A DNA stretch of 64,000 nt, from contig NC_015865.1 in assembly GCF_000221185.1 (NCBI RefSeq), forward strand, positions 1,426,001 through 1,490,000, in the 5' to 3' direction. The DNA comes from Thermococcus sp. 4557. GTDB taxonomy: Archaea; Methanobacteriota_B; Thermococci; Thermococcales; Thermococcaceae. A model generated the notes under the pieces. It saw nothing but the letters and a program-made list of their open reading frames with translations. It was not told where the DNA came from and searched no databases. Position numbers and translations under genes: made by a program. Shown here piece after piece: positions 1-7,573 of this stretch (within the stretch, counting starts at the first letter, position 1; each line of letters starts with the position of its first letter).

Positions 1-1
1 G

Positions 2-316
2 ACGCAGGCTATACAGAGGGTCGTCCCCCTCGACCTCATTGTTCCGGCCAGGAGGGAGGAGATAGAGAAAGCTGTCATGGAACTCGCCGAGAGAATAGAC
101 GGAACCTTCGCGGTGCGCGCCAAGGTTCGGGGGAATAAGGGGCTCTCAGCGAGGGAGCTTGAGATCGGCCTCGGCTCCCTGGTGGTCGAGCGCTTCGGCC
201 TCGGGGTGAACCTGAGCGACCCGGATTACACCCTCGTGGTTGAGGTCCTCGGGAAGAAGGCCGGCATCGGGCTGGTGAGGAGGGGCGAGCTCCTCCGCTT
301 CGAGGTGGTCGAGTGA
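2..316 (+). CDS. THUMP-domain protein, C-terminal part (Tan1-like)
   Basis: Only the last 104 codons are in the window; the frame is open from the first bases and ends at TGA 314-316. The C-terminus reads as a THUMP fold: a segment beginning VPLDLIVPARREEI, then FAVRAKVRGNKGLS, then LVVEVLGKKAGIGLVRR near the end. THUMP domains bind tRNA; a free-standing THUMP protein of this kind in archaea is usually the Tan1-like partner of tRNA acetylation. The family is visible, but the specific role is inference because the N-terminus is missing. Confidence 0.75.
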   Translation, partial: TQAIQRVVPLDLIVPARREEIEKAVMELAERIDGTFAVRAKVRGNKGLSARELEIGLGSLVVERFGLGVNLSDPDYTLVVEVLGKKAGIGLVRRGELLRFEVVE

Positions 317-349
317 AGGCTAAAATAGGATGAAGTCGAATTCATAAAC

Positions 350-1057
350 ATGGACGTCAAGCGAGTTTCGTACCTGGTTATCGCCTTGGTCGTGGTTTCC
401 TCGGTTCTTCTTTTCGTCAAGCCCTACGTTATTTGGAGGGAGGGGGGTGAGAGAATCTCCGGTGAGGTTGTTGTTCTTCCCGAGCCGAGACTGACTGGGG
501 AGATGAGCGTTGAGGCGGCCATAGCAAAGCGGAGGAGCATCCGCTCGTACAGGAACGAGCCCCTAACCCTCGAGCAGCTTTCCCAGCTCCTGTGGGCGGC
601 GCAGGGAATAACGGACCCGAGGAAGTACCGCTCGGCCCCGAGTGCCGGGGCGACCTATCCCTTCGAGGTTTACGTCGTGGTCGGAAACGTTGAAGGGCTC
701 GAAGGGGGAATCTACCGCTACGACCCCTTCAACCACACGCTGATCCTGGTGAGGAAGGGGGACTGGAGGAGGGCCCTCCAGAAGGCCGCGCTGGACCAGT
801 CGTGGGTTGGGAGGGCGGCGGTGGACATCGTCCTGGTGGCGTACTACTCCAGGACGACCTCCTACTACGGTGAACGGGGAGTCAGGTACGTCCACATGGA
901 GGCCGGGCACATAGGCCAGAACATCTACCTCCAGGCGACCGCTCTGAACCTCGGAACCGTAGCTGTTGGGGCATTCTACGATGACCAGGTTGCCGAGATA
1001 GTAGGCGCCGGGGGCGTTCCGCTGTACATATTCCCGGTGGGTGTTCCCGGTGATTAG
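350..1057 (+). CDS. SagB/ThcOx-type nitroreductase with N-terminal membrane anchor
   Basis: This 235-residue protein has one hydrophobic segment at about residues 7-26, then a nitroreductase-fold domain: AIAKRRSIRSYRNEPLT (FMN phosphate-binding Arg cluster), LLWAAQGIT, SAPSAGATYPFEVYVVVG, and HMEAGHIGQNIYLQATAL. These are typical of SagB-type flavin oxidoreductases. Members in peptide-modification clusters oxidise azolines, but no cyclodehydratase lies here, so the substrate is unknown. The anchor would place the FMN domain outside the membrane or tethered to it, which is unusual for a cofactor-binding enzyme. A weak TATA-like stretch near 320-328 and no clear ribosome binding site suggest a nearly leaderless mRNA starting at the ATG. 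Confidence 0.85.
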   Translation: MDVKRVSYLVIALVVVSSVLLFVKPYVIWREGGERISGEVVVLPEPRLTGEMSVEAAIAKRRSIRSYRNEPLTLEQLSQLLWAAQGITDPRKYRSAPSAGATYPFEVYVVVGNVEGLEGGIYRYDPFNHTLILVRKGDWRRALQKAALDQSWVGRAAVDIVLVAYYSRTTSYYGERGVRYVHMEAGHIGQNIYLQATALNLGTVAVGAFYDDQVAEIVGAGGVPLYIFPVGVPGD

Positions 1058-1229
1058 CCTGGACCATTACACGCTGGGTTACGCAGCATTTGCCCTCATG
1101 AGCCTGGCCATGCTCAGCGGGGCACTGATATTCCTCTCGAAGCGCAGGGAGACATGGATAAGGGTTCACATTGTCATCAGTGTGATAGCCTACATCATCA
1201 TGTTCCTAGCGATATGGCTCGTTAGATGA
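1050..1229 (+). CDS. Small two-helix membrane protein
   Basis: A protein of about 59 residues with two hydrophobic helices (around LGYAAFALMSLAMLSGALIF and IVISVIAYIIMFLAIWL) joined by a basic loop SKRRETWIR. It overlaps the 3' end of the SagB-type reductase by 8 bases, so the two are probably co-translated. The start is GTG at 1050 (VISLDHY) or GTG at 1041; the upstream GGTGGGTG is a plausible ribosome binding site for 1050. No family is recognised. It may be a membrane partner, perhaps electron-transfer related, of the reductase; that is only inferred from the overlap. Confidence 0.6.
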   Translation: MISLDHYTLGYAAFALMSLAMLSGALIFLSKRRETWIRVHIVISVIAYIIMFLAIWLVR

Positions 1230-1271
1230 ACCTAAAACTTATTAGGCCCCATGTGCTACCCGTACGGGGGG

Positions 1272-1763
1272 ATGGGAATGTACGACGTTCACGAGGTCGT
1301 TGAGGGCCTTTCAAGGCTGAGTTACAAGGACGCCCTCGCGTACTGGGTAGAGGGCGAGAAGGAGGAGGCGGAATTCTACCGCGAGCTCGCGAGACGCGCC
1401 CGGGACCTGGGTCTCGGGGAGGAGCTGGTGAGGACATTCGAGAAGCTGGCCGAGGACTCGCTGAACCATGCCGCCGAACTTGAGGCCCGGTTCAGGGAGA
1501 CCTACGGGAACGCCCCGAGGAGCGACCTCCCCCCACTCGAGGTTCTTCCGGTCCTCGAGGAGTTCGAGAGGGCCGACCAGCTGGAGGAGGTTTTGAAGGC
1601 TGCCATGGAGAGCGAGCTGATAGCCCACGAATCCTACAAGCTGCTCGCGGAGAGGGTCGACGACGAGCGGCTGAGGGAGCTCTACGCCAAACTGGCCGAC
1701 GTTGAGCGGGGACACTACGAGATGCTCCTGGAGAGGTACGAAGAATTGAAAAAGAGAAGATGA
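1272..1763 (+). CDS. Ferritin-like / rubrerythrin-type diiron protein
   Basis: About 163 residues forming a four-helix bundle with two half-motifs of metal ligands: EGEKEEAEFYRELARRA followed by LAEDSLNHAAELEARF, and AAMESELIAHESYKLLAER followed by LADVERGHYEMLLERY. That E...ExxH...E...ExxH pattern is the ferritin-like diiron site. There is no rubredoxin domain, so it is an erythrin- or ferritin-like protein rather than full rubrerythrin. Likely role: peroxide or iron handling in an anaerobe (inference). Three in-frame ATGs exist at 1251, 1272 and 1278. The GGGGGG run just before 1272 and a TATA-like AAAACTTATTA near 1233 favour 1272 or 1278. Confidence 0.8.
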   Translation: MGMYDVHEVVEGLSRLSYKDALAYWVEGEKEEAEFYRELARRARDLGLGEELVRTFEKLAEDSLNHAAELEARFRETYGNAPRSDLPPLEVLPVLEEFERADQLEEVLKAAMESELIAHESYKLLAERVDDERLRELYAKLADVERGHYEMLLERYEELKKRR

Positions 1764-1764
1764 T

Positions 1765-2262
1765 TCAAGCTTTTTCCTCGACCTGGGCTGTGCCTTCGGC
1801 CTCTTTTTTGAGCATCTCTTTCGCCTCCGGCGGCTCCTCTATCAGGTTGTCGCTGTACTTGTCGTAGTCCGCCAGCAGGAACTCCTCGCTCATGCTGAGG
1901 GCCTTCACAGCCTTTTCCTCGCCCGGGAACTTCTTTCCCGGACACACGTCAACGCAGAGGGCGCAGAACATGCAGCGCGAGACGTAGTGCCGTATCTTCT
2001 TGAGCTCGGGTATCCATTCCATGGCATCCGCCGGGCAGACCATTATGCAGAGCCTGCACCCTATGCACCTCTCCGGGTCGTAGACGAGCTTTCCCCTGAA
2101 CCCTTCGGGAACCGGGACGGGCGGGTTTATCTGGACCTCTCCCTTCTGGACCTTCTCTATTAAAGCCGTGACGTTCGCTGGCGCGTGCTTGACCGGGAAG
2201 GGATTTGTGGCCGGCTTCTTGACGAGCTGCTTGAGGAGGACGAACATCATCTTGTTTACCAT
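1765..2262 (-). CDS. Second Mrp-hydrogenase operon: ferredoxin-like subunit (MbhN/NuoI type)
   Basis: A 165-residue polyferredoxin and last gene of the operon. Two 4Fe-4S motifs are visible: CIGCRLCIMVCP and CMFCALCVDVCPG. The family passes electrons from ferredoxin toward the proximal cluster of the NiFe small subunit. It differs from the paralogue in the upstream operon by an insertion between the N-terminal helix (ATNPFPVKHAP) and the PEGFRGKLVYDPERC segment, and by a longer linker after the second motif. It lies 3 bases downstream of the NuoH-like gene. It converges with the ferritin-like gene, the stops being one base apart. Confidence 0.9.
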   Translation of the reverse strand: MVNKMMFVLLKQLVKKPATNPFPVKHAPANVTALIEKVQKGEVQINPPVPVPEGFRGKLVYDPERCIGCRLCIMVCPADAMEWIPELKKIRHYVSRCMFCALCVDVCPGKKFPGEEKAVKALSMSEEFLLADYDKYSDNLIEEPPEAKEMLKKEAEGTAQVEEKA

Positions 2263-2265
2263 GCA

Positions 2266-3231
2266 TCACACCCCCAGCCATACCAGCGCGAGCCCGACGA
2301 GGGCGATTATGTTGACGTAGACCCAGAATATTCTCGACGCCTGCTCTATCCTGAACCTTGCGAACGATGTCCTGACGAGGGTTATCGCCAGCAGGTAGAT
2401 GACCATGACCTTGAAGAGGAACCACAGGGCTTCGACGACGTAGTAGGGCGTTCCCGTTAGGTTCAGGTTGAAGATGCTCGTCAGCGTGAACGGGAAGAAC
2501 AGCACCACCTCCAGCGCCGCCATGGCGAAGCCCCTGACCGCGTCCGAGAGGTAGAACAGTGCGAGGTTCCTCCCGCTGTACTCCGCGAGCATACCCTCAC
2601 ATATCTCCGTCTCGGCCTCCGCTATATCGAAGGGCAGTTTCGCCAGCTCGGCCGGCGTGACGACGAGCAGGGCCACGAAGAGCAGCAGCACGCCCATGGC
2701 CGCGAGCGGACCCGCGACGCCCCACACCGGTGTGCTAGCTATGGTCGTCAGTGAGAAGCTCTTGTAGAGCACGGCGAAGCCGACTATGACCGTCGCCAGC
2801 GGCATCTCGTAGCTCATCATGAGCACCATTTCCCTCTGCGCACCCACCGAGGAGAACGGGCTTCCCGATGCAAAGCCGCCTATGGCCATTGCCAGCGACT
2901 GGAGGGTCAGCAGGTACAGGATGACGACGAGGTCTCCGTAGCCCTCGAGCGGAGCTTTGAGCACTCCGAAGGGTATGTACAGGAGCAGGGTCATTGAGGC
3001 CGCGAATGAGACTATGGGCATCGCGTTGAATATCCACGCTATTGCGTTCTTGGGAACGACGGTCTCCTTCAGGAGCAGCTTGCCAACGTCCCAGAACGGC
3101 TGCCTTATGGGCGGCCCTATCCTGGAGGTCAGCCTGGCCGAGACGCGCCTGTCTACACCCTTGTAGACCAGTCCGAGGAAAACTCCCAGTATGGGAAACG
3201 TGAGGGCGTACAGCAACGTTTCGGGGGTCAT
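2266..3231 (-). CDS. Second Mrp-hydrogenase operon: NuoH-like membrane subunit (MbhM type)
   Basis: This 321-residue polytopic protein has the hallmark acidic loop IAEAETEICEGMLAEYSG that NuoH/MbhM proteins use to couple the hydrogenase arm to proton movement, plus RIGPPIRQPFWDVGKLL near the N-terminus. It anchors the peripheral NiFe arm and connects it to the MrpD-like pump. All other junctions in the operon overlap or abut, but here a 202-base gap with an inserted element separates the start from the large-subunit gene; the ribosome binding site GGGGGTGAGAGA before the ATG is one of two copies created by that insertion. Confidence 0.93.
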   Translation of the reverse strand: MTPETLLYALTFPILGVFLGLVYKGVDRRVSARLTSRIGPPIRQPFWDVGKLLLKETVVPKNAIAWIFNAMPIVSFAASMTLLLYIPFGVLKAPLEGYGDLVVILYLLTLQSLAMAIGGFASGSPFSSVGAQREMVLMMSYEMPLATVIVGFAVLYKSFSLTTIASTPVWGVAGPLAAMGVLLLFVALLVVTPAELAKLPFDIAEAETEICEGMLAEYSGRNLALFYLSDAVRGFAMAALEVVLFFPFTLTSIFNLNLTGTPYYVVEALWFLFKVMVIYLLAITLVRTSFARFRIEQASRIFWVYVNIIALVGLALVWLGV

Positions 3232-3243
3232 TCTCTCACCCCC
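3228..3243. repeat. Direct repeat copy 1 (target-site duplication)
   Basis: TCATTCTCTCACCCCC; on the minus strand it supplies the ribosome binding site GGGGGTGA and ATGA start of the NuoH-like gene. It is identical to 3434-3449. Confidence 0.85.
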
Positions 3244-3437
3244 TCAGCCCTTGCTTGCGCAAGCGCTGGCGGAACGTTACTAACTCCAAAACTGGCTTTC
3301 CCGCTGGTGGGTGCCTCAATACTGCCCGTTGTCCATTTGCTCGCCCTTAAAGTGCGTCCTCCGGACGCGAGATAGATGCGAGCCTTTGGGGTGGTCGCTG
3401 TCCCCATGCACCCCTCATGGACGATGCTGCCGTTCAT
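3228..3437 (-). CDS. Putative 69-residue ORF created by the insertion between large subunit and NuoH gene
   Basis: The ATG at 3437 overlaps the stop of the large-subunit gene (ATGA) and is probably the ancestral start of the NuoH-like gene. Because of the inserted element it now opens a 69-codon frame that ends in TGA at 3230-3228, overlapping the present NuoH start as ATGA. The product contains SKWTTGSIEAPTSGKASF and PPALAQARA, the latter also encoded by the repeat copy near 46.5 kb. I recognise no family. Whether it makes a stable protein or only carries ribosomes through the insertion is unknown. Confidence 0.35.
   Translation of the reverse strand: MNGSIVHEGCMGTATTPKARIYLASGGRTLRASKWTTGSIEAPTSGKASFGVSNVPPALAQARAEGVRE
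3244..3433. mobile_element. 190-bp inserted element inside hydrogenase operon
   Basis: The segment between the large-subunit and NuoH-like genes is bounded by a perfect 16-bp direct repeat (TCATTCTCTCACCCCC) at 3228-3243 and 3434-3449. It shares 30 identical bases (3245-3274, containing the palindrome GCTTGCGCAAGC) with 46539-46568. It also carries a two-stage hairpin at 3339-3383 like those at 46635-46683 and 50560-50607. It has no transposase and no terminal inverted repeats. Removing the element and one repeat copy restores a standard ATGA overlap between the genes, so insertion with target duplication is the simplest explanation. Confidence 0.75.
3339..3383. repeat. Two-stage hairpin, copy A of a dispersed structured element
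   Basis: Outer stem GCTCGC (3339-3344) / GCGAGC (3378-3383); 9-base and 9-base internal loop; inner stem GCGTCC (3354-3359) / GGACGC (3363-3368) with loop TCC. The same architecture with a different outer stem sequence is found at 46635-46683. Confidence 0.6.
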
Positions 3438-3449
3438 TCTCTCACCCCC
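3434..3449. repeat. Direct repeat copy 2 (target-site duplication)
   Basis: TCATTCTCTCACCCCC; on the minus strand it encodes the last codons (GVRE, stop) of the large subunit. It is identical to 3228-3243 and bounds the inserted element on its other side. Confidence 0.85.
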
Positions 3450-4672
3450 AGCTCTGCTCTAAGCTTCCTTGTTTTTTCAACCGCCTTCCTGTGGAGAGTC
3501 GCTGGGTCGATTAGCCTGCCGTTCTCGTCCCTTACCACCGCGAGCCTGTCGTTGCAGCACATGCACGGGTCTATGTATGCGACGACTATCGGTATGTCCG
3601 CCACCTCGGCTCCAAGGAGGAGCGATCCCCACGTGTTGATGTTGTTGTAGCTCGGTGCTACCACCTTCCAGACGAGCGGGCCGTCACGCTTGTTCCCGTA
3701 CTTGAAGTAGTGGACGACCTCACCGCGCGGTGCCTCGTGCATGCCGATTCCTTCCCCTTCGCTCCTCCTTATCTTTGCCAGAAGCGCCACGTAGTTCGGA
3801 ATGGCCATCAACTTGCCCTCTGGCATGTTATCCAGGCAGAACTCGATTATGTCGAGGCTCTGCTCTATCTCGTATATCCTGACGAGGGTTATGTCGTAGG
3901 CATCGCCCCTGGCCTCGCCGACTATGTCCTGGGGAACCACCGCCCTGACCCCGATGTCGGCGTAGGCGTCGTACGGGGTGTCCTGCCTGACGTCCATTCT
4001 CAGTCCGGCCGCCCTGGCAACGGGCCCGCATACGTTGAGCTTCTTTGCCATGTCTTTTGAGAGCTGTGCCACTCCCCGCGTCCTGGCCTTGTAGACGGGG
4101 TCCGCCAGGAAGACGTCCTTCATCTCCTCCGTGAATATCCTGTAGTAGTTTATCATGTCCCTTACGGCCTTCGCCTGGCTTTCCTTTATGTCCCTCCTGA
4201 CGCCGCCTATCATGAAGACGGAGTAGTTTATCCTGTTCCCCGTCAGGAGCTCGAGGATGTCAAGGACCTTTTCCCTGCCCTTCCAGGTCCAGAACAGGAG
4301 GGAGTCGAAGCCCATCTCGTGCGCCACGACACCGAGCCAGAGCAGGTGGCTGTGAATCCTCTCCAGCTCGGCTATTATCGTCCTTATGTACTGGGCCCTC
4401 GGCGGGGCCTCTATTCCCAGGGCCTTCTCGCTTCCTATGACGAAGGCATAGGGGTGCGATATCGAGCAGATTCCGCATATTCTCTCAGAGAGGTAGAGGG
4501 TCTGTATGGCGTTCCTCTTCATGCCCATGTACTCTATTCCCCTGTGGGCGAAGCCCCTCTTGACGTCCACATCGACTATCCTCTCGCCCTCGACCTTGGC
4601 CTCGACCCTTATCGGCTCCTTCAGCGCCGGGTGGATCGGGCCGACCGGGACGTAGTACTGGGTTTTCGCCAT
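3434..4672 (-). CDS. Second Mrp-hydrogenase operon: NiFe large subunit (MbhL type)
   Basis: This 412-residue subunit carries both CxxC pairs that bind the NiFe centre: RICGICSISHPYAF near the N-terminus and DPCMCCNDR near the C-terminus. A 36-residue tail follows the second motif, the kind normally cleaved by a maturation protease. It is therefore expected to be a working hydrogenase subunit. It is clearly diverged from the upstream paralogue, which has DPCLSCTDR. The start is ATG 4672, overlapping the preceding TGA (TGATG), behind GGAGGGGTGAG; the GTG at 4675 is too close to that site. Substrate direction (H2 evolution from ferredoxin) is inferred from the family. Confidence 0.93.
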   Translation of the reverse strand: MAKTQYYVPVGPIHPALKEPIRVEAKVEGERIVDVDVKRGFAHRGIEYMGMKRNAIQTLYLSERICGICSISHPYAFVIGSEKALGIEAPPRAQYIRTIIAELERIHSHLLWLGVVAHEMGFDSLLFWTWKGREKVLDILELLTGNRINYSVFMIGGVRRDIKESQAKAVRDMINYYRIFTEEMKDVFLADPVYKARTRGVAQLSKDMAKKLNVCGPVARAAGLRMDVRQDTPYDAYADIGVRAVVPQDIVGEARGDAYDITLVRIYEIEQSLDIIEFCLDNMPEGKLMAIPNYVALLAKIRRSEGEGIGMHEAPRGEVVHYFKYGNKRDGPLVWKVVAPSYNNINTWGSLLLGAEVADIPIVVAYIDPCMCCNDRLAVVRDENGRLIDPATLHRKAVEKTRKLRAELGVRE

Positions 4673-5226
4673 CACTCACCCCTCCTTATCTCGTTCACGC
4701 TCTTGTGGGTGTGTTTCACCATGTCCTCCACGCCGTACTCGTCCTTCCTCCATGGATACTTGCCCTCCGGCCAGTCGTCGGGCAGGAAGAGGTGCCTCTT
4801 CTTCTTCAGGCCCTCGAATTCAACGCCGAGCATCTCCCTAATCTCGCGCTCGTTGGTCTCCGCCCCTGGCATCAGGTCGGTTATCGTCGGCAGGACCAGG
4901 TTATCCTTCGGAAGGTTGAAGCGCACGGTGACGCTGAGCTCCCCCCAGGGAACGGCCCAGAACAGGCCGAAGGAGTAGACCATCCTCAGGGAGTCGCCTC
5001 CGTCATCCCCCCCGGCTATGAAGTGCAGGTGCGGGTAGCCAAGCTCGAAGATAACTTCGACGGCTCTCTTGAAGGCCTTCGGGTCTATATCTATCCAGAG
5101 CTCTTGGTACGTTCTCTTCCTCCTGACGCCCATCGTGTACTCCCTGACCTCGTGGGAGAGCAGGGCCTCCCCGAGCGCCTCCTGGAGCCTCTTGAGGACC
5201 TCTTCCGCACTCATTGGTTCGCTCAT
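4672..5226 (-). CDS. Second Mrp-hydrogenase operon: NuoC-like subunit (MbhK type)
   Basis: A 184-residue homologue of the 30-kDa NuoC subunit. The C-terminal half holds the family signature for docking to the large subunit: EREIREMLGVEFEGL followed by HLFLPDDWPEGKYPWRKD. It has no cofactor motifs and plays a structural role between the small and large subunits. It overlaps the small-subunit gene upstream (ATGA) and the large-subunit gene downstream (TGATG). The C-terminal tail HTHKSVNEIRRGE differs from the paralogue at 13.0-13.6 kb. Confidence 0.9.
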   Translation of the reverse strand: MSEPMSAEEVLKRLQEALGEALLSHEVREYTMGVRRKRTYQELWIDIDPKAFKRAVEVIFELGYPHLHFIAGGDDGGDSLRMVYSFGLFWAVPWGELSVTVRFNLPKDNLVLPTITDLMPGAETNEREIREMLGVEFEGLKKKRHLFLPDDWPEGKYPWRKDEYGVEDMVKHTHKSVNEIRRGE

Positions 5227-5669
5227 TCTTTCTTCCCCTCCAGCTCCTTTTCCAGCTTCTCCAGCTTGAGCCAGGCCTTCACAACGCCGTCTATTATCGC
5301 CTCGGGCCTCGGGGGGCAGCCGGGAACGTAGACGTCCACCGGGATTATCTCGTCTATCGGACCGACTATGTTGTAGGAGTCGTAGAACACTCCCCCGCTG
5401 GTTCCGCAGTTTCCAACCACCACTACCGCCTTCGGGTCGGCCATCTGCTCGTATATGCGCCTCAGCTTGTCAGCGAAGTCCCTTGGAATGGCCCCGGTTA
5501 CGAGGAGGACATCCGCGTGCCTTGGGCTTCCGACGAGTTTGATTCCAAAGCGCTCCGCGTCGTAGCGCGGTGTTAACGCGGCTATGATCTCGATATCACA
5601 GCCGTTACAGCTCCCTCCGGAGGCATGGAAAACCCAGAGGGAGCGTTTAAAGTTGGTCAGCTTCCCCAT
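5223..5669 (-). CDS. Second Mrp-hydrogenase operon: NiFe small subunit (MbhJ type)
   Basis: A 148-residue small subunit with the four cysteines of the proximal 4Fe-4S cluster: GGSCNGCDIEIIAAL, VVGNCGTSGGVFYDSY and VPGCPPRPEAI. The middle motif (GNCGTSGG with YNIVGPID) resembles formate-lyase, CO-type and NuoB subunits more than the GACPTGGSVF of the neighbouring canonical Mbh, so this operon belongs to a different subgroup. It is short, as in group 4 hydrogenases, and lacks the C-terminal cluster domain of uptake enzymes. It starts one base after the stop of the preceding gene. Confidence 0.93.
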   Translation of the reverse strand: MGKLTNFKRSLWVFHASGGSCNGCDIEIIAALTPRYDAERFGIKLVGSPRHADVLLVTGAIPRDFADKLRRIYEQMADPKAVVVVGNCGTSGGVFYDSYNIVGPIDEIIPVDVYVPGCPPRPEAIIDGVVKAWLKLEKLEKELEGKKE

Positions 5670-6023
5670 TCACACACCCCCCACGAGGATGAACAGGATT
5701 ATGGCACCGAGCCCGAGGTACCAGAGGATATAGTCCCTGAGGTCTCCGCTGTGCATTCTCATGAGCACGTTGTAGTAGCCCTTCAGCGCCTCGATGAAGC
5801 CCCAGTATATGTCGCCGGCCCTTACGCGGATTTCTTCCACGTCCTCAACCTCGTTGCCGCTCAGGAAGGGCTTCACCTGGTCGGTGTTCGGCTTGTAGCT
5901 CCTGTTTCCGCGGGAGTAGATTACGTAGCCGATGACCGCGAAGACGATGAGGAACGCTAGCCAGACTATCGGGTTCCAGAATCCCGACGGGGAGTTCAGC
6001 GTAAGGCTCTCAATCCACGTCAT
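5670..6023 (-). CDS. Second Mrp-hydrogenase operon: two-helix anchor subunit (MbhI type)
   Basis: A 117-residue protein with a hydrophobic helix near each end (WLAFLIVFAVIGYVIY and ILWYLGLGAIILFILVGG) and a hydrophilic middle containing PFLSGNEVE, matched by IFLSGEDQDE in the paralogue at 14.1-14.4 kb. MbhI bridges the membrane Mrp-like part and the hydrogenase part. I chose ATG 6023, which overlaps the upstream TGA as ATGA, over an in-frame GTG at 6038. Presence of this gene argues for an Mbh-type rather than an Mbx-type operon. Confidence 0.88.
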   Translation of the reverse strand: MTWIESLTLNSPSGFWNPIVWLAFLIVFAVIGYVIYSRGNRSYKPNTDQVKPFLSGNEVEDVEEIRVRAGDIYWGFIEALKGYYNVLMRMHSGDLRDYILWYLGLGAIILFILVGGV

Positions 6024-7573
6024 GGTATACCACCCCACGTCTGGTAGCTGCCCAGCTTCAGCAGCGCGTCAACCGCCGGGTAGACCAGCTTGTCCAGCAC
6101 GACGTTCGGGAACAGACCAAAGAGCAGACACAGCGCCGCCAGGATGAGCATCGCCACTACCATGCTCCTTGGAACCTCCTTTACCTCCTCGTACTTCTCC
6201 ACCGGCGGTCCGAGGAAGGCCGAGGCAAAGACCTTGACGAACGAAGCCAGCGTCAGTACGCTCGTGACCATTGCGAATATCGCGAATATCGGGCTCAGCT
6301 GGTAGGACGTCTCGTAGATGAGGAATTTGCTCGCGAAGCCGTTGAAGGGCGGTATTCCGGATATTGCCGCGGCACCTACTATGAAGGCTATCGTGGTGTA
6401 GGGCATCTTCCTCGCCAAGCCGCCCATCTCGTTGAGGTTCCTCGTTCCGGTGACGTAGAAGAGCGCTCCGGCGGTCATGAGGAGAAGGCTCTTGTAGATG
6501 ATGTGGTTGATGATGTGGAAGATGCCTCCAGCCATCGCGTCCCTTCCGAAGGCTGCCAGCTTTGCCGGGTCGTTGAGAACGGCTAAGCCAACGCCAACGC
6601 CGAGGAGCATGTAGCCGGTCTGCGAAATCGCGTGGTAGCTCATGAGCCTCTTGACGTCCTTCTGGACGAGGGCCATCGTAACGCCGATGAACATGGTGAG
6701 CACTCCAAGGACGCACATTATCCAGCCGACGCTGCTCATCCCTGAGCTAACCTTTCCGAAGAGGCTGAAGCTCACCCTGAAGAGGGCGTAGAGGCTCGCG
6801 TAGGTCGCCACCAGGAGCGTGGGGTTGATGCCGGACGGGACCTCCGTGTACGCGTCTGGAACCCAGTGGTGGGTCGGCACGGAACCGCACTTCATCGCGA
6901 AGGACGTGAAGAGTATTCCCAGGGCGATTATGTCAACGGTGTTGAACCCTATCTGGGTGCTCAGGTAGGCTATGTTGAGGTTCCCGTACTCGCCGTAGAG
7001 CAGGCCGATTGAGAACAGCACCATCAGCGAAGCGACCGCGCTGACTATGAGGTACTTGATTCCGGCCTCACTTGCCTCACCGCGGTAGTTTCTGAAGCCG
7101 ACCAGCGCTGAACCGGCTATTCCGGCTATCTCCAGGAACACGAAGAGGTTGAACAGGTCTCCCGTCAGGACCATGCCGAGGATTCCGACCTCTAGGAGGA
7201 GGAGCAGTGCGTAGTACTTCTCAAGGCCCGTCTCGTTCCTCACGTGGCTGTACGAATAGAGCGCCCCGATGAAGCTCATGAGCGTTGCGGAGAGCGCCAT
7301 GAAGGCCCCTATCGCGTCGACCTCGAATATTATCCTTATCGGAACCCTGTACCCTGAGGGCAGAACGAGGGTTGGCTTGTCCGCTCCGAAGACGTACACC
7401 ATCATCCCCTGGGCGAGCACCTCCCTGACGAGGAGGAGCGCCATTCCCAGCGCCACGCCGGTGATTATCATCGCCCAGACAGCTGGGGCACTGCCCTTCT
7501 TCTTGAGCAGGGGAGCCACGAACGCCCCGAAGAGGGGCACGGCTATCATGAGTGCGGGCAGGTGCTCGATCAT
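6020..7573 (-). CDS. Second Mrp-hydrogenase operon: MrpD/NuoN-like ion pump subunit (MbhH type)
   Basis: A 517-residue antiporter-like protein with about 14 transmembrane helices. Conserved features include the helix-5 acidic residue in FNLFVFLEIAGIAG, lysines in GIKYLIVSA and AMKCGSVPTHHWVPDAY, and VKRLMSYHAISQTGYM. These residues form the proton path in MrpD/NuoN/NuoL proteins. Only one such antiporter-like gene is in the operon, unlike the sulfur-reducing Mbx operon, which as I recall has two. It overlaps both neighbours by ATGA junctions. Confidence 0.93.
   Translation of the reverse strand: MIEHLPALMIAVPLFGAFVAPLLKKKGSAPAVWAMIITGVALGMALLLVREVLAQGMMVYVFGADKPTLVLPSGYRVPIRIIFEVDAIGAFMALSATLMSFIGALYSYSHVRNETGLEKYYALLLLLEVGILGMVLTGDLFNLFVFLEIAGIAGSALVGFRNYRGEASEAGIKYLIVSAVASLMVLFSIGLLYGEYGNLNIAYLSTQIGFNTVDIIALGILFTSFAMKCGSVPTHHWVPDAYTEVPSGINPTLLVATYASLYALFRVSFSLFGKVSSGMSSVGWIMCVLGVLTMFIGVTMALVQKDVKRLMSYHAISQTGYMLLGVGVGLAVLNDPAKLAAFGRDAMAGGIFHIINHIIYKSLLLMTAGALFYVTGTRNLNEMGGLARKMPYTTIAFIVGAAAISGIPPFNGFASKFLIYETSYQLSPIFAIFAMVTSVLTLASFVKVFASAFLGPPVEKYEEVKEVPRSMVVAMLILAALCLLFGLFPNVVLDKLVYPAVDALLKLGSYQTWGGIP

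Noticed and set aside
3275-3283. SurR core GTTACTAAC inside the inserted element
   Set aside because: Lacks the n5GTT extension on either strand and sits between operon genes; likely chance.
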